38,300 bases of DNA, from assembly GCA_005801425.1 (NCBI GenBank), contig SYDY01000102.1, positions 1 to 38,300 on the forward strand, written 5' to 3'. Source of the DNA: Bdellovibrionales bacterium. Its GTDB lineage: Bacteria; Myxococcota; XYA12-FULL-58-9; SYDY01. The position numbers and the translations under genes are program-made. The notes beneath the pieces are model-generated. The model was not told where the DNA came from and did no database searches. It was given only the letters and a program-made list of their open reading frames with translations. Positions within the stretch are counted from its first letter, which is position 1, and each line of letters begins with the position of its first letter. Shown one piece after another: positions 25,895 through 33,298 of this stretch.

Positions 25895-26671
25895 TCAATT
25901 GATATCTTTGGCGCCAGCGTCGACTACAGTCTTCTTGTAGTATTCGTTCTTGGCGATGCCGCTCTTCTTGGCTTTCGCGAGTTCTTCGTCGATCAAGGCT
26001 TCAAAGTTTTGTGTTGGCTGCGCGCCGCTCAAGAAGCGACCATTGATGAAGAACGCAGGTGTTCCACGTGCACCAAGTTTGCCGGCTTCGGTTTGGTGCG
26101 CAAGGATGTTGTCTTTGTGCTTATTGGCTGTGAAGCATTCTTTCCACTTAGCGACGTCAAGACCCACGGCCTTGGCATAAGTTTCAAGATCGGTGTCTTC
26201 GAGTGCACGCTGATTCTCAAACACGTGGTCGTGCATCTGCCAGAATTTGCCTTGGTCACCGGCGCACTCTGTGGCCATCGCTGCAGGCATGGCGCGATTG
26301 TGGAAGCCCAAGGGGTTGTGCTTGAATACGAAGCGAATGTCTTCGCCGTATTTCTTCTCAAGCTCTGTCATCGTTGGGCCTACGCGCTTGCAGAAAGGGC
26401 ATTGAAAATCGGAAACTTCGACGACCGTGATCCATGCGTCTTTGGGGCCCTTGGCTTGGGCATTATCGACGGTCATGGCGTACACTTTGGCTGGATCTGG
26501 CATGGAAGGGCGTTGTGGCGCTCCTGGTGCCGCTGCGCTCTTGATTTCATCAAGCTTGGCAATGATCTTGTCTTGGCTTGCTTTGAGCTCAGTAATATCT
26601 GACTTGCTGGCGCAGCCTACCGCAGTGGCAAGACACGCGACCGCAATAACGCGACGGGTGATAAACTTCAT
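25895..26671 (-). CDS. DsbA-family thioredoxin-fold lipoprotein
   Basis: A 258-residue periplasmic thiol-disulfide oxidoreductase. The signal peptide ends in lipobox AVGC (Cys 20). A short coiled coil (about 24-46, ITELKASQDKIIAKLDEIK) precedes a DsbA-like thioredoxin domain with the active site CPFC (91-94) and the cis-Pro loop ARGTPAFFINGR. The domain resembles the DsbA/DsbG-like thioredoxin_4 group. AAAGGAAAG lies just upstream of ATG 26671 on the minus strand. It may serve the many Cys-rich lipoproteins encoded next to it, which is inference. Confidence 0.93.
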   Translation of the reverse strand: MKFITRRVIAVACLATAVGCASKSDITELKASQDKIIAKLDEIKSAAAPGAPQRPSMPDPAKVYAMTVDNAQAKGPKDAWITVVEVSDFQCPFCKRVGPTMTELEKKYGEDIRFVFKHNPLGFHNRAMPAAMATECAGDQGKFWQMHDHVFENQRALEDTDLETYAKAVGLDVAKWKECFTANKHKDNILAHQTEAGKLGARGTPAFFINGRFLSGAQPTQNFEALIDEELAKAKKSGIAKNEYYKKTVVDAGAKDIN

Positions 26672-26697
26672 AAGTCACTTTCCTTTTTAGGGTCTTT

Positions 26698-26734
26698 GTA
26701 GGGGCGGCCCGCGAACCGGTGCAAACCGCCCTGC
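26698..26734. repeat. Short palindromic repeat, GTAGGGGCG type
   Basis: GTAGGGGCGGCCCGCGAACC is followed by GGTGCAAACCGCCCTGCA, giving an imperfect hairpin. It is a member of the same family as the copies at 25126, 37698 and 38087 and lies upstream of the DsbA-like gene, between it and the Cys-rich lipoprotein gene. Confidence 0.65.
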
Positions 26735-26752
26735 ATCTATATCGTAAATGTT

Positions 26753-27907
26753 TCACAACGCAAGAACGCAGATCGGCATGGGCGTGGCACAGTAATGTTT
26801 GCTGTCTTCAAAGGGGCCCGTACATTGTATTCCAGAAAATGTACTTCCACATGGAAACTCATGACGTGGATCGCATACCACCGGTTTTCTGTCCGCATTT
26901 TTTTGGATGTTAAAAAGAGGTGTATAGGGTTGGGTTGGGGCAACGCAGCGATAACCGATACCGCAATCGAGAAAATTATCATCGCCATCGCCACATAAAC
27001 CAACACAGACCGGAAGTGTCCCTGATGTTAATTGCATGCATTGTGCATGTGCGGGTGTTGCAGAGGGCGTGCCACGCAGTGCGCATGGTGTTTCAGCCTC
27101 TGGATCGCAGCTGTTGCCGAGGGCAATGTGTCTTGCAAGCCCGGCATCATTGATTTGTCCAAGCATTGGCGGGGTTTGTTCGCACCAACCTTTGGCTTGC
27201 ACGCATCGATACGTATGTGGATCGGCGGGTACACAGCGCATGCCCGATGGACATGGATCAAGCGCCTGTGGATCGCATGTCGCGTGTTGCTCATCAACAT
27301 GCACCATGGGTGCGGCAAAACATCGTCCGTTAAAAGAACACGCGTCGTGGTGGTCGATAGCGTTTGATGGGCATGTGACGGTACAGGCATGTTCAAGCAT
27401 GCCGACAGCCTCGCAGGATCCAGCCCCTGGTGCGCATGCAAGCCCGTTGTGTAAACAAGAGGTATTGCGCAGCGCCGTGGTGGGCATGCACCACCCACTT
27501 TCCGTGTCAGGATCGCGTTCGCACAGATGTTGTGGATAGCAATCGCTTTGGTTTCGGCATGGCATCATGCAGCGTCCAATGCTGGGTGGACATGCAAGAC
27601 CTTCTGCACACTCGATTTGTCCTGGAAAACATGGTTGTAATGCCGTGCGGCCTTGAGCTTCATCATCTGGACACAGGGGGCCGTCACAGGCTTGAGTGGG
27701 CGTATCGTCATCGACGGGTGTGTTGATTATTTCGGGCGTTGTGTTGGGATTTTTTTCGGGTTCAATGGGTGACGTGGGTATGGGGGCTTTAGGCTCTGGA
27801 CTTTGAATCAAGTTTGTTTTTTCGGATGTGCGTTCAGACCCCTCGTTGCAGCAGGTCAAACATAAAGCAATCCATAAAATATGTTGTGCGCGAAGCATGC
27901 GGACCAT
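26753..27907 (-). CDS. Cys-rich secreted lipoprotein of unknown function
   Basis: A 384-residue protein. The signal peptide ends in a CC pair (lipobox LTCC). A Pro/Thr/Glu-rich linker (about residues 25-75) is followed by a domain with some 30 cysteines in recurring short loops (CPSGMRCVP, CGIGYRCV, CAEGLACPPS), the style of secreted Cys-rich surface proteins of myxobacteria-like organisms. No family was recognised. ATG 27907 is preferred over an ATG 60 bp earlier because GGAG lies 8 bp upstream. That GGAG is part of the end of the next gene, only 4 bp away, so the two Cys-rich lipoprotein genes form an operon. Confidence 0.78.
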   Translation of the reverse strand: MVRMLRAQHILWIALCLTCCNEGSERTSEKTNLIQSPEPKAPIPTSPIEPEKNPNTTPEIINTPVDDDTPTQACDGPLCPDDEAQGRTALQPCFPGQIECAEGLACPPSIGRCMMPCRNQSDCYPQHLCERDPDTESGWCMPTTALRNTSCLHNGLACAPGAGSCEAVGMLEHACTVTCPSNAIDHHDACSFNGRCFAAPMVHVDEQHATCDPQALDPCPSGMRCVPADPHTYRCVQAKGWCEQTPPMLGQINDAGLARHIALGNSCDPEAETPCALRGTPSATPAHAQCMQLTSGTLPVCVGLCGDGDDNFLDCGIGYRCVAPTQPYTPLFNIQKNADRKPVVCDPRHEFPCGSTFSGIQCTGPFEDSKHYCATPMPICVLAL

Positions 27908-27911
27908 GAAT

Positions 27912-28475
27912 TTACTCCAATTCGTCGCACGTGATGGTATTGTTTTGTTTAAGGCAGTTTTTACCACAGAGAATGCGCGTTCCGTCGCTTAAACAGTGAT
28001 GAGTGGCATTGCGTGCACATTTGGCCAAAGACCCATCGCGGATACAGTTGTAGCCACACAATGTGGTGTCTTGATGCGTGATGCACATGGGGGGTTCGGA
28101 TCCATAACGTGAACGAATATCATCCAAAAGACTCGCGGTGGTGGTGGGGGTTTTCAATTCTTTTTGTGTGAGTGGGGAGTCGTTGGGTTCTTTGCTTTGT
28201 GCTTCGGCGAGCAACACAATTTTAAGTTGGGTATCATCGGCCGCATGGCGATGGATCCCGAGTGAATAGCCTTGACGATACATTTCCTCAATACTTGGAT
28301 CATGCGCTTTACATTGTTTTTGAAAAATTGCATCGCGCATGGGGACGCCTTCGTTGGCATCCATTTGTCCAAGTGTGTAAGCACCATTTTCGTTGCAATA
28401 CGTGTTGCGAAACGCTGTTTTGCTGTGTGCACATCCCCATGCACTTAGAAGTGCACACACGATGATCGTGCGCAT
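27912..28475 (-). CDS. Lipoprotein with DUF2799-like region and Cys-rich C-terminus
   Basis: A 187-residue protein with lipobox AWGC. Residues about 25-75 (YTLGQMDANEG, then C, then IEEMYRQGYSLGI) resemble DUF2799, a short periplasmic/lipoprotein domain of unknown role. The last 60 residues contain two similar Cys loops (TTLCGYNCIRDGSLAKCA and TRILCGKNCLKQNNTITC). GGGGGAG is 5 bp before ATG 28475. It is the first gene of a two-gene operon with the Cys-rich lipoprotein. Confidence 0.75.
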   Translation of the reverse strand: MRTIIVCALLSAWGCAHSKTAFRNTYCNENGAYTLGQMDANEGVPMRDAIFQKQCKAHDPSIEEMYRQGYSLGIHRHAADDTQLKIVLLAEAQSKEPNDSPLTQKELKTPTTTASLLDDIRSRYGSEPPMCITHQDTTLCGYNCIRDGSLAKCARNATHHCLSDGTRILCGKNCLKQNNTITCDELE

Positions 28476-28595
28476 GGCGGCTCCCCCCTCTTTTGGCGTG
28501 ATATGCACGGGTTATCCTGCCGATAGGGAGACCGAGGCAAATTTAGGCGCCTTAGGTGATCTTTTGTGGAGCACTATTTTGTGAGATCAATAACT

Positions 28596-29432
28596 ATGAT
28601 TTCAAAAAAACTTACGCCTATGCTCGGAAATTCACAGTGTTTGGATGGGGGCGCCATGTTCGGCAATGCGCCAAAAGCGCTTTGGGAACGTTGGCACAAA
28701 ACCGATGACCACAATCGTATTCCATTGGCATGCCGTGCATTGTTGGTCGAAGAAAAAGATCGCCGTCTTTTGTTTGAAACAGGGATCGGTGCATTTTTTG
28801 AACCCAAATTGCGCGAACGCTACGGTGTCGTTGAAGAAGAGCATGTGCTTTTGGCATCCCTTGCGAAGCACGGACTTTCACCTTCGGATATTGACGTGGT
28901 GGTTTTGTCGCATTTGCATTTTGATCATGCAGGTGGATTGCTCTCTCGTTATCAGCCAGGTGTGGCGCCTCATTTGGTGTTTGATAGAGCGACGTTTGTG
29001 GTGGGCGAAGATGCATTCGCACGCAGCCAAAATCCGCATCCGCGCGATCGCGCATCGTTTATCCCTGAACTTGCCAATCTACTTATGGAAAGCCGCCGAT
29101 TGCATTTAACACATGAAGGTGTCGATGCGGTTTTGGGCGAAGACTACACGCTTCTTCGCAGTGATGGGCACACGCCTGGCATGCTGATGTCCGAAATCGC
29201 AACTCCAGAAGGGCCTGTGGTGTTTGCGGCAGATCTTATTCCCGGTCGTGCATGGGTGCATGTGCCGATCACCATGGGATATGACAGGTTCGCCGAAAAA
29301 GTGATTGACGAAAAACGTGAGCTTCTCGAACGTTTGGTTAATCAAAATGGGCGATTGTTTTTTACCCACGATCCTGAGGTGGCCATGGGACGTGTGGTGC
29401 GCGATGCCAAAGGAAATTTTGCGTGTGTTTGA
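28596..29432 (+). CDS. Metallo-beta-lactamase-fold hydrolase
   Basis: A 278-residue cytoplasmic protein. The zinc motif HLHFDH (106-111), then GHTPG (191-195), ADLIPG (Asp 213) and THDPE (His 258) complete a two-metal site. The layout resembles lactonase-type MBL enzymes (AHL lactonase-like) more than glyoxalase II or class B beta-lactamases, but the substrate is unknown. ATG 28596 is assumed; the upstream GTG 28566 is an alternative, and neither has a strong Shine-Dalgarno sequence. Divergent from the DUF2799-like gene. Confidence 0.85.
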   Translation: MISKKLTPMLGNSQCLDGGAMFGNAPKALWERWHKTDDHNRIPLACRALLVEEKDRRLLFETGIGAFFEPKLRERYGVVEEEHVLLASLAKHGLSPSDIDVVVLSHLHFDHAGGLLSRYQPGVAPHLVFDRATFVVGEDAFARSQNPHPRDRASFIPELANLLMESRRLHLTHEGVDAVLGEDYTLLRSDGHTPGMLMSEIATPEGPVVFAADLIPGRAWVHVPITMGYDRFAEKVIDEKRELLERLVNQNGRLFFTHDPEVAMGRVVRDAKGNFACV

Positions 29433-29515
29433 GGAACTGACCTTACGCGATCACACATCACTAAATTGCATGGAGTAGCGTTTTCGCCATTGCGTGTGCA
29501 GGTTCCTCCCGCCTT

Positions 29516-29589
29516 CCACAAAAGCCACGTGACGCGCACGTTTGTTTGTATTGCTTGAATGCGTTGATTGCGTCACAACGCTTTTGTGG
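29516..29589. repeat. Inverted repeat CCACAAAAGC...GCTTTTGTGG
   Basis: The arms 29516-29535 and 29570-29589 match at 17 of 20 positions (CCACAAAAGC, three mismatches, GTGACGC). A partial copy of the inner arm (AAGCGTTGTGACG, 29774-29786) lies beyond the next repeat, so the CGTCATTGCGA element may have inserted into an older copy. Confidence 0.65.
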
Positions 29590-29651
29590 AGATGCGGTCC
29601 GGTCCGTTTACACTGCAATGGCGATGCAGCTTTTTTTATCAATCAAATGTC

Positions 29652-29757
29652 CGTCATTGCGAACCCGAGTCATCGAGGGTGAAGCAACCCAGCTTTTGGC
29701 TATGGATTTCAGGCTCTCTGGGTTGCTTTGCCCACGAGGCGTGGACTCGCAATGACG
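29652..29757. repeat. Dispersed palindromic repeat, CGTCATTGCGA type
   Basis: Outer arms CGTCATTGCGA and TCGCAATGACG are perfect inverted repeats, and inner arms GCAACCCAG and CTGGGTTGC pair as well. This repeat type (translating as GEATQ...GCFAHEAWTRNDE) is common in many bacterial genomes. Confidence 0.8.
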
Positions 29758-29790
29758 AACATTTTTTGTCGAGAAGCGTTGTGACGTGTG

Positions 29791-29849
29791 CTCTACCTCC
29801 ACTTCGCGGTAGCGAGGGGGAGGTCGGCACGAAGTGCCGGGTGGGGGTC
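29791..29849. repeat. Dispersed repeat, CTACCTCC...GAGGGGGAGGTCGGCACGAAG type
   Basis: CTACCTCCACTTCGCGGTAG forms a hairpin, followed by GGGGGAGGTCGGCACGAAGTGCCGGGTGGGGG with the inner hairpin GGCACGAAGTGCC. It resembles a well-known intergenic repeat type; the first arm is imperfectly complementary to the GGGGGAGG stretch. Confidence 0.6.
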
Positions 29850-29921
29850 AGTGATGATCTTAAAATTTATCCAAGGCGTTCGTTGACGCTCAACGTGATT
29901 GTGGGATAAGCTTAATCGCTT

Positions 29922-30296
29922 ATGCTCTCTCGTTTCCGTGGCATATCCACGCGCACCGCGTGGCTTTGTATGGCGCTCTATCTGGGGGCCTTGACGCACG
30001 GGATTGTGATCCAGCACAGCCGTTGTGTTGAGCACGGCGATATTGTTCATACAGGGGATGTCCATCACGTAACGCATACCAACACGCAGCACGCATTGCT
30101 CCCAGATGCATCCGATCCTGAACACGATGAACATTGTGCACTTGCGGTTCTCTTAAGAAATGCTTTCATAGGATCGTCAGCAAGTAATGTCATGTTGTCG
30201 GGGATCTACGCGACAGCGGGCCCTCTCATTGTACAGTCTGAACGTGTACAAATTCCTATTACCCTTCTTGCACCCAAAAATTCGCCACCCGTCTGA
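29922..30296 (+). CDS. Small secreted or membrane-anchored His-rich protein of unknown function
   Basis: A 124-residue protein with an N-terminal basic/hydrophobic segment (about residues 10-30) that could be a signal anchor or signal peptide. The middle is rich in histidine (HSRCVEHGDIVH, HHVTHTNTQH, DPEHDEHCAL) with two cysteines, a plausible metal-binding region. It ends in LLAPKNSPPV; I recall similar small secreted proteins with an APKxSPP end near metal-transport genes in delta-proteobacteria, but could not check this. ATG 29922 has no strong ribosome-binding site. Moderate confidence that it is real. Confidence 0.6.
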   Translation: MLSRFRGISTRTAWLCMALYLGALTHGIVIQHSRCVEHGDIVHTGDVHHVTHTNTQHALLPDASDPEHDEHCALAVLLRNAFIGSSASNVMLSGIYATAGPLIVQSERVQIPITLLAPKNSPPV

Positions 30297-30329
30297 TTTG
30301 TCCTTTTTTATAAAACAAAAAATCAAATC
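30295..30329. terminator. AT-rich hairpin, possible terminator
   Basis: GATTTG at 30295-30300 pairs with CAAATC at 30324-30329, and TTTTTT pairs with AAAAAA inside, leaving a loop of about 7 nt. It lies immediately after the small His-rich gene. There is a T-run within the stem but no classical GC-rich stem, so the terminator call is weak. Confidence 0.35.
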
Positions 30330-30375
30330 ATAAAAACGCACGGTATAGATCCGTTCGCGCAAGGACGATACTGCG

Positions 30376-32166
30376 ATGTCTCCACAAGGATTATTAGGGG
30401 TTTCTCCATTACGCCAAGCCACGGTGCATATGCACCGTCATGGCAATCACGCCCACGTTCATCCAACGGGTGAAAGCACGCGTCCTTCCCGTAACACGGG
30501 ACGTGCATGCAACTGCCCATTTGTTGATATCGATGAATTGGGTCAAGCAGGGAATGGTGCCCAAGGTGCGGATCACTTTGAGATCAAATGGCAGCCGCCG
30601 CATGGCAGTGCTGAAATTGGGATAGGGATTGCCCAAGGTGCTTTGGGCTGTGTTTCCATGTATTTTGGTGCACAAAATTTTCGTGCGGCGGGTGTCCACT
30701 TGCAGCGTTACAAAGCGGAAACGCGCGATGCGCACGAAAAATGGGATAGCGCCCACAGAGATTTGCAAGACAAACGTGCTCGGGATATCTCCGGCATTTC
30801 GCATCACGATCGGTATCTTGCTAGCAATGTAGCACGCAATGCAGCGGCGCATGAAGATATTTTAGAACGTGCGATTCATTTGCAACGATTTTCCCGTTGG
30901 GCTGCGGGGGCGCTGCCCTTTGTGACGGGTGCACTGATGATCGCAGGCATGTTTTTCCCGCCTCTTGCGGCAGCAGCGCTTGGATGCACAGCACTTTACT
31001 GCCTGTTGCATGTGATACGTTACGTGCGTACGGAAATTCCAGAACATCGTTTGCCGGATACCTCGGGTGAGGTGCGTGAAACCGATCGCGTGGCCTTAAA
31101 CGGTCTCAAAGCGGTAGACGATATTCATCGGAAGCGATCGCGATATTTTGGGATCACCGCGGTAGCGTTTGGCGTAGGTGGAACGGGGGCATGCATTGCC
31201 GTGGGCGGTATGATTGCTGCTCTGACCATGGCATCGCCGGGTGGCGTTGCCACGGTATTGGTGGTGGGGGCTGTCATTGCGGCGGCGGGACTCCTTGTGA
31301 CGGTGTACACCAATAACAGCCGTGTTCTCAAAGATGCAGGCACGCGAACCGATCAAGGATTTGGTCTTGAACGAGAAAACATGGGTAGTTCGGCATCCAT
31401 TCGTCGTGCCATTGGTTATTGGCAGGATGAGGAAGAACGTTGTCAACAACTCAAACGAGAACTTCGTGCGGAAGGGCTCACATGGCAACAACGCGCGAAA
31501 AATCGTCTGTACGGCATTGCCCATGGTATTTCCCAGATAGTTCCGTTTGTGAATGGGTTCGCCCATCGTCGTCAACGGCATTTGGTGCGTCATGCCAACG
31601 ATATGCTTGCAACGAAAATTATGGTGTACCTGCGTGATTCGGAACAGGCGCGATTGACGTATTTAACGGAGGAATACGCCGCCCAGATCCGTCAATTCAA
31701 GCGTGATGTTGGCCGCAATGCATCGGCCCATCACAATGAGGCGCGAGATCTTCGTGCGTTGAAAGAAAAATGTGATGTGGCGAATGCGCGTGTGCTTGCT
31801 TTGAATGCGCTCCCCAACAATACGACAGATATTGCACGTGCGTTGTGGGACACTCTGAGCGAACGTGGCGAGCATGGTTATCCCGTGGCGCAACTTCTTG
31901 AAAAATCAAAAATATTGGCGGCGGTGGGACGTTTGGGGCTTTTGCAGGAGGGTGAACATCATCGCGATACGTTTAATTTCGATCCGCTCCTTGTCATGGA
32001 TAGCGAGGATCCACATACGATATTGAATCATTTTTTTCGCGCGGCGGCGATCCATCTCATGGATGGTTATCGTGCAGAAATCTCTTATCGAAAACTTGCC
32101 CATGTGGATCAATATCGGGCGCGCATACGATTGCGTGCGCAATGGCCTTTGCGCAGTGGGCAATGA
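30376..32166 (+). CDS. Large protein with two internal hydrophobic hairpins, no signal peptide
   Basis: A 596-residue protein, not recognised. The first 85 residues are His/Gly-rich and polar. Hydrophobic regions at about 175-218 (WAAGALPFVTGALMIAGMFF then LAAAALGCTALYCLLHVI) and 258-312 (several GxxxG-like Gly/Ala-rich stretches such as AVAFGVGGTGACIAVGG) look like membrane hairpins. The flanking regions are charged helix likely to form coiled coils (about 105-170 and 345-490). The combination of no N-terminal signal, central hairpins and coiled coils resembles translocator or effector proteins of host-associated bacteria, but also some inner-membrane scaffold proteins. AAGGA lies about 10 bp before ATG 30376. 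Confidence 0.72.
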   Translation: MSPQGLLGVSPLRQATVHMHRHGNHAHVHPTGESTRPSRNTGRACNCPFVDIDELGQAGNGAQGADHFEIKWQPPHGSAEIGIGIAQGALGCVSMYFGAQNFRAAGVHLQRYKAETRDAHEKWDSAHRDLQDKRARDISGISHHDRYLASNVARNAAAHEDILERAIHLQRFSRWAAGALPFVTGALMIAGMFFPPLAAAALGCTALYCLLHVIRYVRTEIPEHRLPDTSGEVRETDRVALNGLKAVDDIHRKRSRYFGITAVAFGVGGTGACIAVGGMIAALTMASPGGVATVLVVGAVIAAAGLLVTVYTNNSRVLKDAGTRTDQGFGLERENMGSSASIRRAIGYWQDEEERCQQLKRELRAEGLTWQQRAKNRLYGIAHGISQIVPFVNGFAHRRQRHLVRHANDMLATKIMVYLRDSEQARLTYLTEEYAAQIRQFKRDVGRNASAHHNEARDLRALKEKCDVANARVLALNALPNNTTDIARALWDTLSERGEHGYPVAQLLEKSKILAAVGRLGLLQEGEHHRDTFNFDPLLVMDSEDPHTILNHFFRAAAIHLMDGYRAEISYRKLAHVDQYRARIRLRAQWPLRSGQ

Positions 32167-32202
32167 TTTTGGGCAAACTCAAAAATCGGGCTATGATGAT
32201 TT

Positions 32203-32742
32203 GTGCGTTGGACGTTGATGTTGGTTTGGTTTCTTGCTGCCTGTGGATCGTCCACACTCGTGCTGCCTTCATCGCGAGGTACGTGTGAGGGAGATTGGCG
32301 TCCTTACTGCGATACGGGATTGACCCAACAGGCCTGTTGTCCTGGTGATGCAGCATGCAATCTTGCCGACAATTATCGCCCCTGCGGTGATGGTCTTTGT
32401 GTCACATCTCCCGCCGAATGTTCCAATCAAAGCATGGCAATTTGTGCAGGGGATTGGCGATCTATTTGTGTGGATGGTGAGCCACAAACCAAGTGTTGTA
32501 CCGATGCGAATTGTACGGCGTCGGGTGCTTTTCGTATGTGCGCCGATGGTTCTTGTCGGCCGCTTGGCATGGACTGTCCTCATGAGCCTCCCACATGCGA
32601 CGGTGAGCCCTTGGATGCATGCATCAAGGACAAGATCGTACCGTTGTGTTGTCCTTCCGATTGGCGCTGTATGCACCTTGAACCTTACATCAACTGTGGC
32701 GGGGGCCTGTGTGTGTCCGAAGGGCACATGTGTGCTCAGTAG
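32203..32742 (+). CDS. Cys-rich lipoprotein built from three 45-residue repeats
   Basis: A 179-residue protein starting at GTG 32203, with a short signal peptide and lipobox LAAC (Cys 14). The mature part is three tandem units beginning CEGDWRPYC, CAGDWRSIC and CDGEPLDAC. Each has the pattern C, 6 residues to C, a CC pair, then C-x4-C near the end (CGDGLC, CADGSC, CGGGLC). About eight cysteines per unit suggest four disulfides each. No known family was recognised. No strong Shine-Dalgarno sequence is seen. Confidence 0.75.
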   Translation: MRWTLMLVWFLAACGSSTLVLPSSRGTCEGDWRPYCDTGLTQQACCPGDAACNLADNYRPCGDGLCVTSPAECSNQSMAICAGDWRSICVDGEPQTKCCTDANCTASGAFRMCADGSCRPLGMDCPHEPPTCDGEPLDACIKDKIVPLCCPSDWRCMHLEPYINCGGGLCVSEGHMCAQ

Positions 32743-32796
32743 CGATAGAGACCCGATAAGCAACACTTTTTTGAAGTTTGCCGATAATAAACCATC

Positions 32797-33207
32797 ATGA
32801 TTGGCATAGACTCAGTACAAGGGCGCCACGGTCGTGGCGGTGGTTGGACAGCAGCCGAGCGCCCCAAGAAAAAGAAAAAGCGTAAACATCGCGCCAAAGA
32901 AGTCACGCCACGCGAACATGGTACCGAGCAGCACGCCAAAGAAGTGATTGCATGTTTGGGTGGTCAGGACGAAACCGAAGGTGGACCTTCACAAACAGGC
33001 GAGCAATGGCTTGATCCGACACCCAATCTTCCAAAAAATGCCACAGCTGTGCGTGAGTGGAATGCGACAAAACCTTTTGAGCCCCTCAAGCATGCACCTA
33101 TTTTAAATCGCAGTGCCGCCAATGCCACCAAATCAACCCGTTATGTGAATGTGGCCATGCCCGAAGGTCTTTGTGCAGCACTTATCGCTGCCACACCGGC
33201 CGCATAA
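32797..33207 (+). CDS. Small basic protein of unknown function
   Basis: A 136-residue protein with a Gly-rich start, then a very basic run (RPKKKKKRKHRAKE, about residues 22-35), an acidic/polar middle and a C-terminal segment containing NATKSTRYVNVAMP. It has no signal peptide. Upstream signals are weak and I recognise no domain. The Lys/Arg cluster suggests nucleic-acid binding. It is 91 bp before the saccharopine-dehydrogenase-like gene on the same strand. Moderate confidence that it is expressed. Confidence 0.55.
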   Translation: MIGIDSVQGRHGRGGGWTAAERPKKKKKRKHRAKEVTPREHGTEQHAKEVIACLGGQDETEGGPSQTGEQWLDPTPNLPKNATAVREWNATKPFEPLKHAPILNRSAANATKSTRYVNVAMPEGLCAALIAATPAA

Positions 33208-33298
33208 TTGATCCCCGATACCCCAAAATCGTATTTTCTCCTTGCAGCAGGCGTGTGCGCGGAATATTCTTCGGCCCTTCTTCACTGGGAGGCCTGGC

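Larger units (their letters stand above)
29433..29921. other. 489-bp gene-free repeat island
   Basis: No credible gene was found here. The stretch is packed with dispersed repeats: an inverted repeat at 29516-29589, a CGTCATTGCGA-type repeat at 29652-29757, a third copy of the AAGCGTTGTGACG arm at 29774-29786, and a CTACCTCC/GGGGGAGG-type repeat at 29791-29849. The short open frames here are translations of these repeats. Confidence 0.7.

Noticed and set aside
26009-26602. 197-codon plus-strand open frame
   Set aside because: Antisense shadow of the DsbA-like gene, whose CPFC motif and signal peptide are clear.
27036-27539. Plus-strand open frames across the Cys-rich lipoprotein gene
   Set aside because: Shadows of a coding strand with lipoprotein signal and regular cysteine pattern.
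29568-29909. 113-codon open frame
   Set aside because: It is the translation of dispersed repeats (GCFAHEAWTRNDE and similar), not a gene.
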